From contig JAIOJX010000006.1 in the NCBI GenBank assembly GCA_022376925.1, positions 61,093,394 through 61,157,393 on the forward strand: a DNA stretch of 64,000 nt, read 5' to 3'. This document shows positions 12,184-24,968 of this stretch, piece by piece. The translations under genes were made by a program, and so were the position numbers. Position 1 is the first letter of the stretch. Every line of letters begins with the position of its first letter. Under the pieces are notes generated by a model, which saw only the letters and a program-made list of their open reading frames with translations, searched no databases and was not told where the DNA came from. This DNA comes from Tragulus kanchil (lineage: Eukaryota > Chordata > Mammalia > Artiodactyla > Tragulidae).

Positions 12184-14208
12184 CAAGATGGCATAATTAA
12201 GACAAAGACTTAAGAGTTTGCCTAAATTGTAATTGATAACATTGTCTAACTCAGGATCTGTATTTTATTTCTTGACAAGCTAACTCCGAAACTGTATATA
12301 TTATGTGCATATGAGCAATATATTACAAATGCATATATTCATACAAGTATTTAATAAAAATTAATCAAACTAGGTGTTACTTATAAAGGCTTCCTCTATT
12401 ATATTATGACCCTTGCTGTAACTTCCTTCATCTTTAATGCTTCTAAAAATACAGTCTAAACTTTATCTTTCCTTTCTTTCTAACTGAATCCGCATCTTTA
12501 TCTCAAGCTACCAAGTTATGAATTTTTTTTCAAAAATAGATATAAATATGACACTTCTCCCATGAAGTGTTTCCTTATCATGTGGTTAGATTTTATCTCA
12601 CTCTACGAGTCCTTCTTTATTTTAGTTATTATTGTTGTCATCACATCTATAATAAATAAATGCATATGCGTACATCTGTTACCAATATGTAAACTCATAT
12701 AAGAACAAATATTAGCTTATTCTTTGTATAAGTTCCAAGAAACGTTATGTTATGCTTAATTTAATTATAGCTCATTTAGCATACTCTGTTTTGTTTTCTT
12801 TTTTTTAAAATTCTTTATTTTAAAGGTTTTACAGCGTTTTGTTGCTCACAGAAATGTATGTTCCCAGAGCAGTCATATGTATATCGCTGGTTCCCGCCCG
12901 CTCCAAGTTCCGCCCACCCGACCCCACTGGACCATCGCCCCATGCCATTGTGAGCACTCCTATTCCCTTAGCACAATAACAATAGCTATCTTTTCCACAC
13001 ATGACAGTATAGGTTTCCATGTTACTCCGGCATTCAGCATGTGCCCAGATACATGTAACATTCCAGGAATGCTTACTTAATTTTAGTGTTAATTTAAAGT
13101 CCCTTTTGCCAAAACGGTAAATTTAACAATAGTATCTTTCATAAAAAGGCTACCCTGGAGGTGAAAATGGCAACCCACTCCAGTACCCTTTCTGGGGAAA
13201 TACCATGGACAGAGAAGCTTGGCTGGTTACTCCATAGGGTCTCAAAGAGTTTGACATGAGTGAGCACACACACACACACACACACGCAAGATGGCATAAT
13301 TAAGACAAAGACTTAAGAGTTTGCCTAAATTGTAATTGATAACATTGTCTAACTCAGGATCTGTATTTTATTTCTTGACAAGCTAACTCCGAAACTGTAT
13401 ATATTATGTGCATATGAGCAATATATTACAAATGCATATATTCATACAAGTATTTAATAAAAATTAATCAAACTAGGTGTTACTTATAAAGGCTTCCTCT
13501 ATTATATTATGACCCTTGCTGTAACTTCCTTCATCTTTAATGCTTCTAAAAATACAGTCTAAACTTTATCTTTCCTTTCTTTCTAACTGAATCCGCATCT
13601 TTATCTCAAGCTACCAAGTTATGAATTTTTTTTCAAAAATAGATATAAATATGACACTTCTCCCATGAAGTGTTTCCTTATCATGTGGTTAGATTTTATC
13701 TCACTCTACGAGTCCTTCTTTATTTTAGTTATTATTGTTGTCATCACATCTATAATAAATAAATGCATATGCGTACATCTGTTACCAATATGTAAACTCA
13801 TATAAGAACAAATATTAGCTTATTCTTTGTATAAGTTCCAAGAAACGTTATGTTATGCTTAATTTAATTATAGCTCATTTAGCATACTCTGTTTTGTTTT
13901 CTTTTTTTTAAAATTCTTTATTTTAAAGGTTTTACAGCGTTTTGTTGCTCACAGAAATGTATGTTCCCAGATCAGTCATATGTATATCGCTGGTGCCCAC
14001 CCCCTCCAAGTTCCCCCCATCCCACCCCACTGGACCATCGCCCCATGCCATTGTGAGCACTCCTATTCCCTTAGCACAATAACAATAGCTATCTTTTCCA
14101 CACATGACAGTATAGGTTTCCATGTTACTCCGGCATTCAGCATGTGCCCAGATACATGTAACATTCCAGGAATGCTTACTTAATTTTAGTGTTAATTTAA
14201 AGTCCCTT
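12043..14208. repeat. Direct duplication D, units 12043-13104 and 13148-14208
   Basis: Offset 1103-1105 bp. The spacer 13105-13147 matches neither flank well. The units are near-identical except for a cluster of about eight substitutions in roughly 35 bp (12888-12921 versus 13991-14024) in a C/G-rich segment, which looks like local sequencing error rather than divergence. Confidence 0.95.
12808..13078 (-). mobile_element. Possible old L1 3' end, antisense
   Basis: The start (a T-rich tail, then TTTACAGCGTTTTGTTGCTC) is similar to the antisense L1 3' ends elsewhere in the window (TTACAGAGTTTTGTTGTTTA). The rest (to about 13078) is not clearly L1. Duplicate at 13911-14181. Plus and minus frames of 63-67 codons here are not convincing genes. 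Confidence 0.3.
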
Positions 14209-14620
14209 CAGTATTTAGCACACTAAATAAACTTCTAGGTGTGTAAAACTGTTTATTTAACAAATTTCTTTGGGAGTTATCTAAGCTGTATAACATAGAG
14301 TCATCTGCATTGCATAGTTTTCAGTGTGTGTGATTAATACTGCTGCTAAGGATTTTTTTTTTTCCCAAAATACTTTGAGCTCAAGTTGTCTCATCTGAGA
14401 CACTATGATTTCAATTAAAAAAAAAATGATTCAAGGTTCCTGAAAATAAAGCAAAAGAAAGGCCTGAAGAGCATTTTTATTTTAGGGGTTAATCCCTAAA
14501 CCATACCACTCTATGATGAAATATTTGTTTCTATGGCATGAATGCAACTGAATTCTTTGTTCAATAAATTCTCATAGAATAATATTAAAGCAACTAAGTA
14601 GGCATTTCATATGATATGCA
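14209..14620. other. Intergenic, no recognised gene
   Basis: Short AT-rich interval between duplications D and E with homopolymer A and T runs. Nothing further recognised. Confidence 0.5.
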
Positions 14621-16898
14621 AAGAGTCTATATTCCTGAAAGTGTACCGCTTAAACATTTTTGCATTGTTCACTTTGGCTTTCCAATGAAATGTCTACCTA
14701 CTGGATTACATGAGTGTAAGTTCTGTAAAAGCTCATCTGACAAGATGCCACTGGAATGAGAAGTTGAAGAAAGGAAAAGAGAAAATCATGAAGATATTAT
14801 ATATAAACAGGGTAAGACAGGGAAAGGGATAACAGAGGTAACTCCAGAAAAGATAACATCCCTGCAATGACTGTTATATAAGTGGATTGACATGCTTGTT
14901 AGACAGTAAAGTGGACTTTATGGCTAGAGTGCTACAAATGGTGGGTGGAAAATGACACAATAAAAGATCAGAGCACTAACAGAGAACCAGACCTCATACA
15001 GTGGTGAAGATATTTATTTCTTTCTGAATGACATAAAAAGACTCTGGAAGATTCTAAACTGAAAAGTAGTATGACCTGACTTATACTTTCAAAGGTTTCT
15101 CAGATTTCTGTGTGGAACTGTATTACATCAACCAGAAGGGAGAAATTTTAAAAAGTTATTGGAACATCTAGGCTGAGAAGTGAATGTTGCTTGATTGGAG
15201 ATGGCAGGAATAGAGATGTTTACAATGGTAAGATGCTGAATATATATTTTGAGGCAGTTAAAATACTTTTTCTTGATGGCTTGAGTTTGGAGTGTGAGTA
15301 AAAAATAAAGACTAAGAGAAACCAATTGTATTTTGAAATTAGCCAGTGGTAGAATGGAGTAGATATTATTAAATCAATAAATGTGGGAAGAACAAAAGTG
15401 CATCTAGAGTTTAGGAGTAGATACATTCATTAGCATAATTATAGTACAGAATTATTTGAGATCTTTGAGCAAGACCTCCAAGGAAGTGAGATAAAATCAA
15501 GAAGAACAACTCTCCAACAACTGAAACTTGGAAGATTACAGTATTTAGAACTTGGCAAGATGGAAAGGGGCTTCCTGTAGCGCAGCTGGTAAAGAATCAG
15601 CCTGCAATGCATGAGACCCCTGTTTGACCCCTGGGTCAGGAAGATCCCTTCGAGAAGAGATATGCTACCCATTCCAGTATTCTTTCTTGGAGAATTTCAT
15701 GGCTCATCCATTGGGTTGTAAAGAGTGGCTTGTGAGGGGAAAAATCAAAGCTAAAACAAAGAGTCTATATTCCTGAAAGTGTACCGCTTAAACATTTTGC
15801 ATTGTTCACTTTGGCTTTCCAATGAAATGTCTACCTACTGGATTACATGAGTGTAAGTTCTGTAAAAGCTCATCTGACAAGATGCCACTGGAATGAGAAG
15901 TTGAAGAAAGGAAAGAGAAAATCATGAAGATATTATATATAAACAGGGTAAGACAGGGAAAGGGATAACAGAGGTAACTCCAGAAAAGATAACATCCCTG
16001 CAATGACTGTTATATAAGTGGATTGACATGCTTGTTAGACAGTAAAGTGGACTTTATGGCTAGAGTGCTACAAATGGTGGGTGGAAAATGACACAATAAA
16101 AGATCAGAGCACTAACAGAGAACCAGACCTCATACAGTGGTGAAGATATTTATTTCTTTCTGAATGACATAAAAAGACTCTGGAAGATTCTAAACTGAAA
16201 AGTAGTATGACCTGACTTATACTTTCAAAGGTTTCTCAGATTTCTGTGTGGAACTGTATTACATCAACCAGAAGGGAGAAATTTTAAAAAGTTATTGGAA
16301 CATCTAGGCTGAGAAGTGAATGTTGCTTGATTGGAGATGGCAGGAATAGAGATGTTTACAATGGTAAGATGCTGAATATATATTTTGAGGCAGTTAAAAT
16401 ACTTTTTCTTGATGGCTTGAGTTTGGAGTGTGAGTAAAAAATAAAGACTAAGAGAAACCAATTGTATTTTGAAATTAGCCAGTGGTAGAATGGAGTAGAT
16501 ATTATTAAATCAATAAATGTGGGAAGAACAAAAGTGCATCTAGAGTTTAGGAGTAGATACATTCATTAGCATAATTATAGTACAGAATTATTTGAGATCT
16601 TTGAGCAAGACCTCCAAGGAAGTGAGATAAAATCAAGAAGAACAACTCTCCAACAACTGAAACTTGGAAGATTACAGTATTTAGAACTTGGCAAGATGGA
16701 AAGGGGCTTCCCTGTAGCGCAGCTGGTAAAGAATCAGCCTGCAATGCATGAGACCCCTGTTTGACCCCTGGGTCAGGAAGATCCCTTCGAGAAGAGATAT
16801 GCTACCCATTCCAGTATTCTTTCTTGGAGAATTTCATGGCTCATCCATTGGGTTGTAAAGAGTGGCTTGTGAGGGGAAAAATCAAAGCTAAAACAAAG
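14621..16898. repeat. Direct duplication E, units 14621-15761 and 15757-16898
   Basis: Offset 1138 bp falling to 1136 bp. The joint shares AAAG. The differences are mainly homopolymer indels (GAAAAGAG versus GAAAGAG near 14775/15910, CTTCCTG versus CTTCCCTG in the SINE). The minus-strand 65- and 68-codon frames occur twice for this reason alone. Confidence 0.95.
15567..15738 (+). mobile_element. Bov-tA SINE
   Basis: GGGGCTTCCTGTAGCGCAGC head, A-box-like GCGCAGCTGGTAAAGAATCA, then CTGGGTCAGGAAGATCCCTT, CATTCCAGTATTCTTTCTTG, and a TTGTAAAGAGTGGCTTGTGA end. The usual Pol III B box is degenerate (GTTTGACCCC), so it is not expected to be active. Duplicate copy at 16703-16874. Confidence 0.88.
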
Positions 16899-17883
16899 AA
16901 CTATAAGTACCAGGTTTTTTAATTGGGTATGTTAGTGAACAGATCAGTTTTTGTCTTGTTTTAATATCACTCATAAATATTAGAATATTTATATGCAATT
17001 ATGTACATTATTCATTTCAGGGGAAATGTTAATAGGCCTTTATCCCTGCCCCAAACATCCATATGGCCTTTGTTTTATAAGTCATGTAGTTTAAGCCAAA
17101 ATATTCTTGAAATCTGACCCTGTCCATTGACATTTGGTGGCCCATGCTTTTTGTCCTTAAAATATTGCCCTCTCATATTTGGTACATGACACATACCTTT
17201 GTAAAAATGAAATATTAATGACCCTTTGAAACAGATGAAATTCCTTCATGGATGTTTTGAGTGTGATGAATTATGGCCAAATATCAAAGATATTTTGACA
17301 TGAAACAAATATGCATTGCGTGCATTTGGACAGGACCAAATGGTCTGTATGTCAAGGAAACTAATGATAACACAGAAAAAAATTAATAATTTCAGGCTCA
17401 AGGTTCTTGAATAAGTGAGACTCTGAGATTAAAGCTTATCCAGAAGACCTTGCCATAAACAGAAAAAATAATCTACCTACCAAAATATCAGTAGATTTAG
17501 TGGTATATACACATACAAGTTTTTTTATTGCTTCTTCTGATATTGCTTTTCTTTCTTTCTTTTTATTTATTTATTTATAAATCTCAACAAGATTTGAGAC
17601 TAGATCATCAGTTTAGAGTTTTAGAGATATAGTGGGGGCATCAAGACATGTGAGATTGTATGAAATAGTACTATAAATAAGTGGGAAAATGAAAGAATTA
17701 GAGGTAAATTTTTAGAGAGTGAAATAAAGGTGCAGAGGGTCAAATAGAGATGATTTTTCCTGAGTTATAATGGAATCAATGCCTGTAGCCATGCAGTTAA
17801 TGTAAAGGGATTACAGTCTGGTAGTAAAGATCTACTGGTGATATACTTAGCAAACCATTCACCTGCTATGCTTTTTCTCCCTT
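16899..17883. other. Intergenic, no recognised gene
   Basis: AT-rich DNA with a short (TTTA)n run near 17555-17580. No open frame of interest, no RNA gene, no identified repeat. Confidence 0.5.
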
Positions 17884-18135
17884 GTTGTTGTTGCTCTTTA
17901 GTCACTGAGTAGTGTCCAACTCTTTGCAACCCCATGAACTGCAGCATGCCAGGCTTCTCTATCCGTCACTATCTTCCTGACTTTGCTCAAACACATGTCC
18001 ATTAAGTCAGTGATGCCATTCAATCAGCTCATCCTCTGCTGCCCCCATTCTCCCCTTATCCACAATTTTTTTCCAGCATCAGGGTCCTTTCTAATGAAAT
18101 GGCTCTTTAAATCAGGTGGTCAAACTTTTAAGTTC
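17884..18135 (-). mobile_element. ART2A/BovB 3' end, antisense
   Basis: Plus strand shows the antisense start (GTTGTTGTTGCTCTTTAGTC, then GTGTCCAACTCTTTGCAACC), the CATGAACTGCAGCATGCCAG block, ACATGTCCATTAAGTCAGTG, and TCCAGCATCAGGGTCCTTTC. This is the conserved 3' portion shared by the BovB LINE and its SINE derivatives. Truncated at the far end. Confidence 0.85.
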
Positions 18136-18660
18136 TCCCTTAGGAACCTCTAAAACCTCTTTCTCTGGCAGTTAGGTAAGCATGATTTACTCAGCACTCT
18201 TCCAATAAATGACTTCTACTTTTTATGATAACCAGGGTTAATTTCTATTATTTGCAAATAATAACCCCATAGTAACTGGCAAATATTAGTTGGAATTATG
18301 CAAAGATTGTGGCAGATATCAAGTACCTCACAAGGAATTCTATCATGCATTAGTAATCTATACTTGTTTGATTGTTTACTTAATCAAATTAATGAGACAT
18401 CTTTCTACAACTGAAGGATTTCCGTTCAGTCTGTGTGTGTCTGTAAAGCTATAGATATTACAAGGACATAGGGTGATATATTTAGGAATTTAACCATCAC
18501 TATCAGGTATGGAATGAGATTTTCATCAAATCCAGCCAGTGTATTTTGTAACTAGATCAAGGAAGAAACACATTACTTCTAATGAACTGTGTCACACAAA
18601 CCACTCCCAAAGGGCATACCAGTGGTGGAAGTATTAGCTATTATTATAAAAGATAAACAC
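18136..18660. other. Intergenic, no recognised gene
   Basis: AT-rich sequence; no repeat or gene recognised. Confidence 0.5.
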
Positions 18661-20850
18661 TATAGAAAAGAATTCTTCAAAACAGTCACTTCTAGTTTAA
18701 AACTGAGAAAACCAAGGAAGGTGAATGTGATTCAAGCCCACAACTATAACATAAGTGAAAATACTAACATTTTCTTAAGACCACATTGACCTCTAGTTAA
18801 ACCCAGCACTGTTCTCTATATGGATGTATTCATCCCTGTCTCATAAATCACATTTCCTTTATTGCCCAGGACAATTTAGATTCCTAAATTCTATCAGATT
18901 CCCCGTATTTCCTCTTACACATGTGGAATTCATAGGGTTTTAAATTTTCTATACCACTTATGTCAAACTGCATCTCCAGATAGACTTTGGAAATCAGAAA
19001 AACACAGAATTCTTAATTATATTTTTCATCCAATTTAAAAGTTTGAAAAAATGTTATTTTTCTATAAGAATATATTTTATTTAACATTGCATAAGCACAC
19101 ACTCCACTTTAGTATTCAGTACTACTGCTGTTATCAGTTGCTCTTAGAAAAATTCATTTGGCCTTAAATCATGGTATCTTAAATTATTTTTGAATGAATG
19201 TCTTCTCCCAGCCTTTTCCAAGAGAGAGTTTTTCATTTCATCATTTTTTATCACTTAGCTTCTGATCTTTTTATTTACTTTGATATCAAATTTAAAAAAT
19301 AATTATTTCAATAGAAGGGAACTTTTTTTATTACTTGAAATGAAATCAGTAGATGATAAATTTGACCTTAATAATAATAAATTTATTTCATACTTCCTAA
19401 GCAGGAAAAAAAAAAATTCTTCTAGAAAAAGAGAAAAATGTGCTCAGGCACAATCCTAAAGTGGAATATAATCTGATTCTAATGTGAAGACAATAGTCTA
19501 TCTGTGGCTCCCCTCTTGTTGGTGATTTGGGAACAACCATTATTATCCTAAACCAAAGCTTGATCCTCTCAGAACATTGTCTCATATTCCCAAATTAAAA
19601 ATTCAAGATAATAATAATTGCAAATTTTGCCCAAGTCCTTATCCTACTCAGATACTATTCTAAGTGTTTTAGATAAAATCACTCATTTAATGTCAAAAAA
19701 TCATCTTGCAAGTTAGGCAATATTGTTCCTAGTTTATTCATGATGACTATGTGTTCTATAGAAAAGAATTCTTCAAAACAGTCACTTCTAGTTTAAAACT
19801 GAGAAAACCAAGGAAGGTGAATGTGATTCAAGCCCACAACTATAACATAAGTGAAAATACTAACATTTTCTTAAGACCACATTGACCTCTAGTTAAACCC
19901 AGCACTGTTCTCTATATGGATGTATTCATCCCTGTCTCATAAATCACATTTCCTTTATTGCCCAGGACAATTTAGATTCCTAAATTCTATCAGATTCCCA
20001 TTTCCTCTTACACATGTGGAATTCATAGGGTTTTAAATTTTCTATACCACTTATGTCAAACTGCATCTCCAGATAGACTTTGGAAATCAGAAAAACACAG
20101 AATTCTTAATTATATTTTTCATCCAATTTAAAAGTTTGAAAAAATGTTATTTTTCTATAAGAATATATTTTATTTAACATTGCATAAGCACACACTCCAC
20201 TTTAGTATTCAGTACTACTGCTGTTATCAGTTGCTCTTAGAAAAATTCATTTGGCCTTAAATCATGGTATCTTAAATTATTTTTGAATGAATGTCTTCTC
20301 CCAGCCTTTTCCAAGAGAGACTTTTTCATTTCATCATTTTTTATCACTTAGCTTCTGATCTTTTTATTTACTTTGATATCAAATTTAAAAAATAATTATT
20401 TCAATAGAAGGGAACTTTTTTTATTACTTGAAATGAAATCAGTAGATGATAAATTTGACCTTAATAATAATAAATTTATTTCATACTTCCTAAGCAGGAA
20501 AAAAAAAAATTCTTCTAGAAAAAGAGAAAAATGTGCTCAGGCACAATCCTAAAGTGGAATATAATCTGATTCTAATGTGAAGACAATAGTCTATCTGTGG
20601 CTCCCCTCTTGTTGGTGATTTGGGAACAACCATTATTATCCTAAACCAAAGCTTGATCCTCTCAGAACATTGTCTCATATTCCCAAATTAAAAATTCAAG
20701 ATAATAATAATTGCAAATTTTGCCCAAGTCCTTATCCTACTCAGATACTATTCTAAGTGTTTTAGATAAAATCACTCATTTAATGTCAAAAAATCATCTT
20801 GCAAGTTAGGCAATATTGTTCCTAGTTTATTCATGATGACTATGTGTTCT
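18661..20850. repeat. Direct duplication F, units 18661-19756 and 19757-20850
   Basis: Offset 1096 bp at the left and 1093 bp further right, owing to a 3-bp difference near 18905/20000. The units abut without spacer. The right part of the second unit is itself duplicated again by duplication G, so the segment around 19421-19756 is present three times. Confidence 0.95.
19636..19745 (+). mobile_element. MIR fragment
   Basis: Contains ATACTATTCTAAGTGTTTTA, then ATCACTCATTTAATGTCA and a CTTGCAAGTTAGGCAATATT segment, matching the MIR core order (actgttctaagcgctttaca, ctcatttaatcctcac, gaggtaggtactatt). Further copies at about 20729-20840 and 21812-21920 arise from duplications F and G. Confidence 0.6.
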
Positions 20851-22671
20851 GGTTTAAAATATGGAATGCAGGGGGAAAAAGAACACATGCTGGCTTCAAA
20901 ATATAATATTTCAATTATTAATACTACTTATGGATTTAAAAGTTGGTGTGTATAAATATACACTAAACGATTGTATCTGTCTCAACTGTTTTGCCTAAAC
21001 ACATGAGGAAGATTTTAAGAAGAGTTAAAAATAAGATTTCTGTTAAGGCATTTTTTAGAGAAATAGTAATTATAGCATTTCTCTGAGTCACTCCTAAATA
21101 TATTTTCAAAAAATGTTTTCTAATTTTCTGTTGTCTAAAAATTTCCAAGAGTTCAAATACTAGAATGCCATGTTCATATTTAATTGCCCTTGCAAAGTTC
21201 TTTCTGTATAGGGTATATGTAGTTGCAAATAGGATGATGCAGCAGGAACGTCCACATTCTAGCCAGTATTTTTCTCTAAACGAGGTCATCTTTCTTTAAT
21301 TCTCTGAAGATAAAACCTAAGAAAACTATATTTAGCCCAGCCAACTCAAATGGCAGAAAAGAAAGGAAACTATAAAACACAGCCTGACAGGGTTACCACA
21401 GCTCATTTTAGTTCTGTGTACCTCCTTCCTACCCACCTGACTTCATGACAAAGAAAATCCACAGGAAACCAGGTGAGGATAATAGTGCTATGGTGTCTGA
21501 TCATTTGATCTATTCTGTATTAGACTGTCAAAATGTATTTTTACATTTTTATTGACATCTTTATAACAAAATGATTTCTATTTTCGAATATTTTTTTTCT
21601 AGAAAAGAGAAAATGTGCTCAGGCACAATCCTAAAGTGGAATATAATCTGATTCTAATGTGAAGACAATAGTCTATCTGTGGCTCCCCTCTTGTTGGTGA
21701 TTTGGGAACAACCATTATTATCCTAAACCAAAGCTTGATCCTCTCAGAACATTGTCTCATATTCCCAAATTAAAATTCAAGATAATAATAATTGCAAATT
21801 TTGCCCAAGTCCTTATCCTACTCAGATACTATTCTAAGTGTTTTAGATAAAATCACTCATTTAATGTCAAAAAATCATCTTGCAAGTTAGGCAATATTGT
21901 TCCTAGTTTATTCATGATGACTATGTGTTCTGGTTTAAAATATGGAATGCAGGGGGAAAAAGAACACATGCTGGTTTCAAAATATAATATTTCAATTATT
22001 AATACTACTTATGGATTTAAAAGTTGGTGTGTATAAATATACACTAAATGATTGTATCTGTCTCAACTGTTTTGCCTAAACACATGAGGAAGATTTTAAG
22101 AAGAGTTAAAAATAAGATTTCTGTTAAGGCATTTTTTAGAGAAATAGTAATTATAGCATTTCTCTGAGTCACTCCTAAATATATTTTCAAAAAATGTTTT
22201 CTAATTTTCTGTTGTCTAAAAATTTCCAAGAGTTCAAATACTAGAATGCCATGTTCATATTTAATTGCCCTTGCAAAGTTCTTTCTGTATAGGGTATATG
22301 TAGTTGCAAATAGGATGATGCAGCAGGAACGTCCACATTCTAGCCAGTATTTTTCTCTAAACGAGGTCATCTTTCTTTAATTCTCTGAAGATAAAACCTA
22401 AGAAAACTATATTTAGCCCAGCCAACTCAAATGGCAGAAAAGAAAGGAAACTATAAAACACAGCCTGACAGGGTTACCACAGCTCATTTTAGTTCTGTGT
22501 ACCTCCTTCCTACCCACCTGACTTCATGACAAAGAAAATCCACAGGAAACCAGGTGAGGATAATAGTGCTATGGTGTCTGATCATTTGATCTATTCTGTA
22601 TTAGACTGTCAAAATGTATTTTTACATTTTTATTGACATCTTTATAACAAAATGATTTCTATTTTCGAATA
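20514..22671. repeat. Direct duplication G, units 20514-21590 and 21598-22671
   Basis: Offset 1084 bp falling to 1081 bp, with an eight-T spacer before the second unit. The few differences include C/T near 20894/21975 and C/T near 20968/22049. The 108-codon minus-strand frame found twice here has no recognisable domain and simply lies in the duplicated block. Confidence 0.95.
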
Positions 22672-22852
22672 TATATTTGGTTCTGACAAAAGGTACCTAA
22701 TTTTAGCTATTGCCATGATGTAATCTCATTTTGTCTGTAAACATCTTAAAGATAAAAATGATTCATATTTTGTCTACAGGCACCTCTGTTCAGCACAAAA
22801 TAGAAAGAGAATCAGTTACTTTGTATGATCAGTTCAGACAAATAATTTTTAA
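22672..22852. other. Short unassigned interval
   Basis: AT-rich gap between duplications G and H. A 94-codon plus frame (22731-23015) starts here and runs into duplication H; I see no domain or conserved feature in it. Confidence 0.4.
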
Positions 22853-24968
22853 AAGATCTAAATATGAGTGTTTTGCATTTGTATTTTTTCATTTATTCTC
22901 TAAATTAGCTTGTTGTGTGATAGCAAACAATCAAAACACAATGGCTAACATTATTTCTCTTTATGCTAACGAGAAAGAAACTAGGGACATAAATAAAGAA
23001 CCAGCTATTTTGTAGAATGAGTCATTTTGACAACAAACTCCATGAATAATATTGATCTGGGCATCTTGCCATACAGATAGGCAGGAGAACAGTAGTTTTA
23101 GCACATTAGCTATGACCTAAATGAAGGATTTATATGTCTCATTAAATATCTCACTTATTTTTAAGGAATTCAAACACTGCAACATAGAAATAAAGACATT
23201 TTTTAAAGGTGTCTATTGTGAATAAAAACAACATTTGTATGATAATATTATAAAACAAAGATAACTTATAGCAATACTATCCTATAAAGATAGCTTAGAT
23301 ATAGTATTTTAAATTCAATATCCTTGAGTACTTCAAGAAGAAAAAAAATGAATCACAAAAAGAAAATATTTCCTGATGTCAGACTTTCTAGTTTCCAAAA
23401 ACTTATTATTTCCCTGATTTGTGTTTTTCAGAGTCACATTGTCAAGTCTGGACTAAAGGCTCATGTATCTTTTGCCTAGTTTCCTGGAATAAATGGGGTA
23501 TTTTTTTATGATTATAAAAAAGAATGTGTATAATCATTATGTCTTGAAAGTCTAATTATATAAAGGCAAAGTTTGTTTGATTCTATAATTTGATGGTAGA
23601 AAGAAGCCTTTATGAATACTCCTTCAATAAATGGGCTTCCTACAATGTAGGAGACCTTAGTTCATTCCCTGCATTGGGAAGATCCACTTCAGAAAGGACA
23701 GGTTATCCACTCAGCATTCTTTCCTGGAGAAACCTGCAGCTCATTCATGGGTCACAAAGAGTTGGACATGACTGAGCAACTTTCACATTTCTCAACAGCC
23801 TTCAATAGATATACATATTTAATTCATGATACAACCTTCCTTGTAAAGGAGATGAATAACCTAAGAATAATTTATAAAGTAATTATAAAGACAGTCATCT
23901 TCCTTTTTAGTACAAAATTTAAGATCTAAATATGAGTGTTTTGCATTTGTATTTTCATTTATTCTCTAAATTAGCTTGTTGTGTGATAGCAAACAATCAA
24001 AACACAATGGCTAACATTATTTCTCTTTATGCTAACGAGAAAGAAACTAGGGACATAAATAAAGAACCAGCTATTTTGTAGAATGAGTCATTTTGACAAC
24101 AAACTCCATGAATAATATTGATCTGGGCATCTTGCCATACAGATAGGCAGGAGAACAGTAGTTTTAGCACATTAGCTATGACCTAAATGAAGGATTTATA
24201 TGTCTCATTAAATATCTCACTTATTTTTAAGGAATTCAAACACTGCAACATAGAAATAAAGACATTTTTTAAAGGTGTCTATTGTGAATAAAAACAACAT
24301 TTGTATGATAATATTATAAAACAAAGATAACTTATAGCAATACTATCCTATAAAGATAGCTTAGATATAGTATTTTAAATTCAATATCCTTGAGTACTTC
24401 AAGAAGAAAAAAAATGAATCACAAAAAGAAAATATTTCCTGATGTCAGACTTTCTAGTTTCCAAAAACTTATTATTTCCCTGATTTGTGTTTTTCAGAGT
24501 CACATTGTCAAGTCTGGACTAAAGGCTCATGTATCTTTTGCCTAGTTTCCTGGAATAAATGGGGTATTTTTTTATGATTATAAAAAAGAATGTGTATAAT
24601 CATTATGTCTTGAAAGTCTAATTATATAAAGGCAAAGTTTGTTTGATTCTATAATTTGATGGTAGAAAGAAGCCTTTATGAATACTCCTTCAATAAATGG
24701 GCTTCCTACAATGTAGGAGACCTTAGTTCATTCCCTGCATTGGGAAGATCCACTTCAGAAAGGACAGGTTATCCACTCAGCATTCTTTCCTGGAGAAACC
24801 TGCAGCTCATTCATGGGTCACAAAGAGTTGGACATGACTGAGCAACTTTCACATTTCTCAACAGCCTTCAATAGATATACATATTTAATTCATGATACAA
24901 CCTTCCTTGTAAAGGGAGATGAATAACCTAAGAATAATTTATAAAGTAATTATAAAGACAGTCATCTT
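22853..24968. repeat. Direct duplication H, units 22853-23900 and 23921-24968
   Basis: Offset 1066-1068 bp. The 20-bp spacer 23901-23920 reads as a damaged version of the sequence that follows the second unit (24961 onward: GTCATCTTTGCTACC...). Homopolymer differences include the T run near 22886/23953 and AAAGGAG versus AAAGGGAG, which breaks one frame. Its SINE is copied again by duplication I. Confidence 0.95.
23633..23786 (+). mobile_element. Bov-tA SINE (internally shortened)
   Basis: GGGCTTCC head directly followed by TACAATGTAGGAGACCTTAG, so part of the tRNA-like head (A box) is missing. It continues with CATTGGGAAGATCCACTTCA, CAGCATTCTTTCCTGGAGAA, and ends with CACAAAGAGTTGGACATGAC and TGAGCAACTTTCAC. 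Duplicated copies at 24699-24852 and 25892-26044. Confidence 0.88.

Noticed and set aside
20963..22370. Two identical 108-codon minus-strand frames
   Set aside because: They are one AT-rich stretch seen twice through duplication G; no motif, no start context, no conserved domain.
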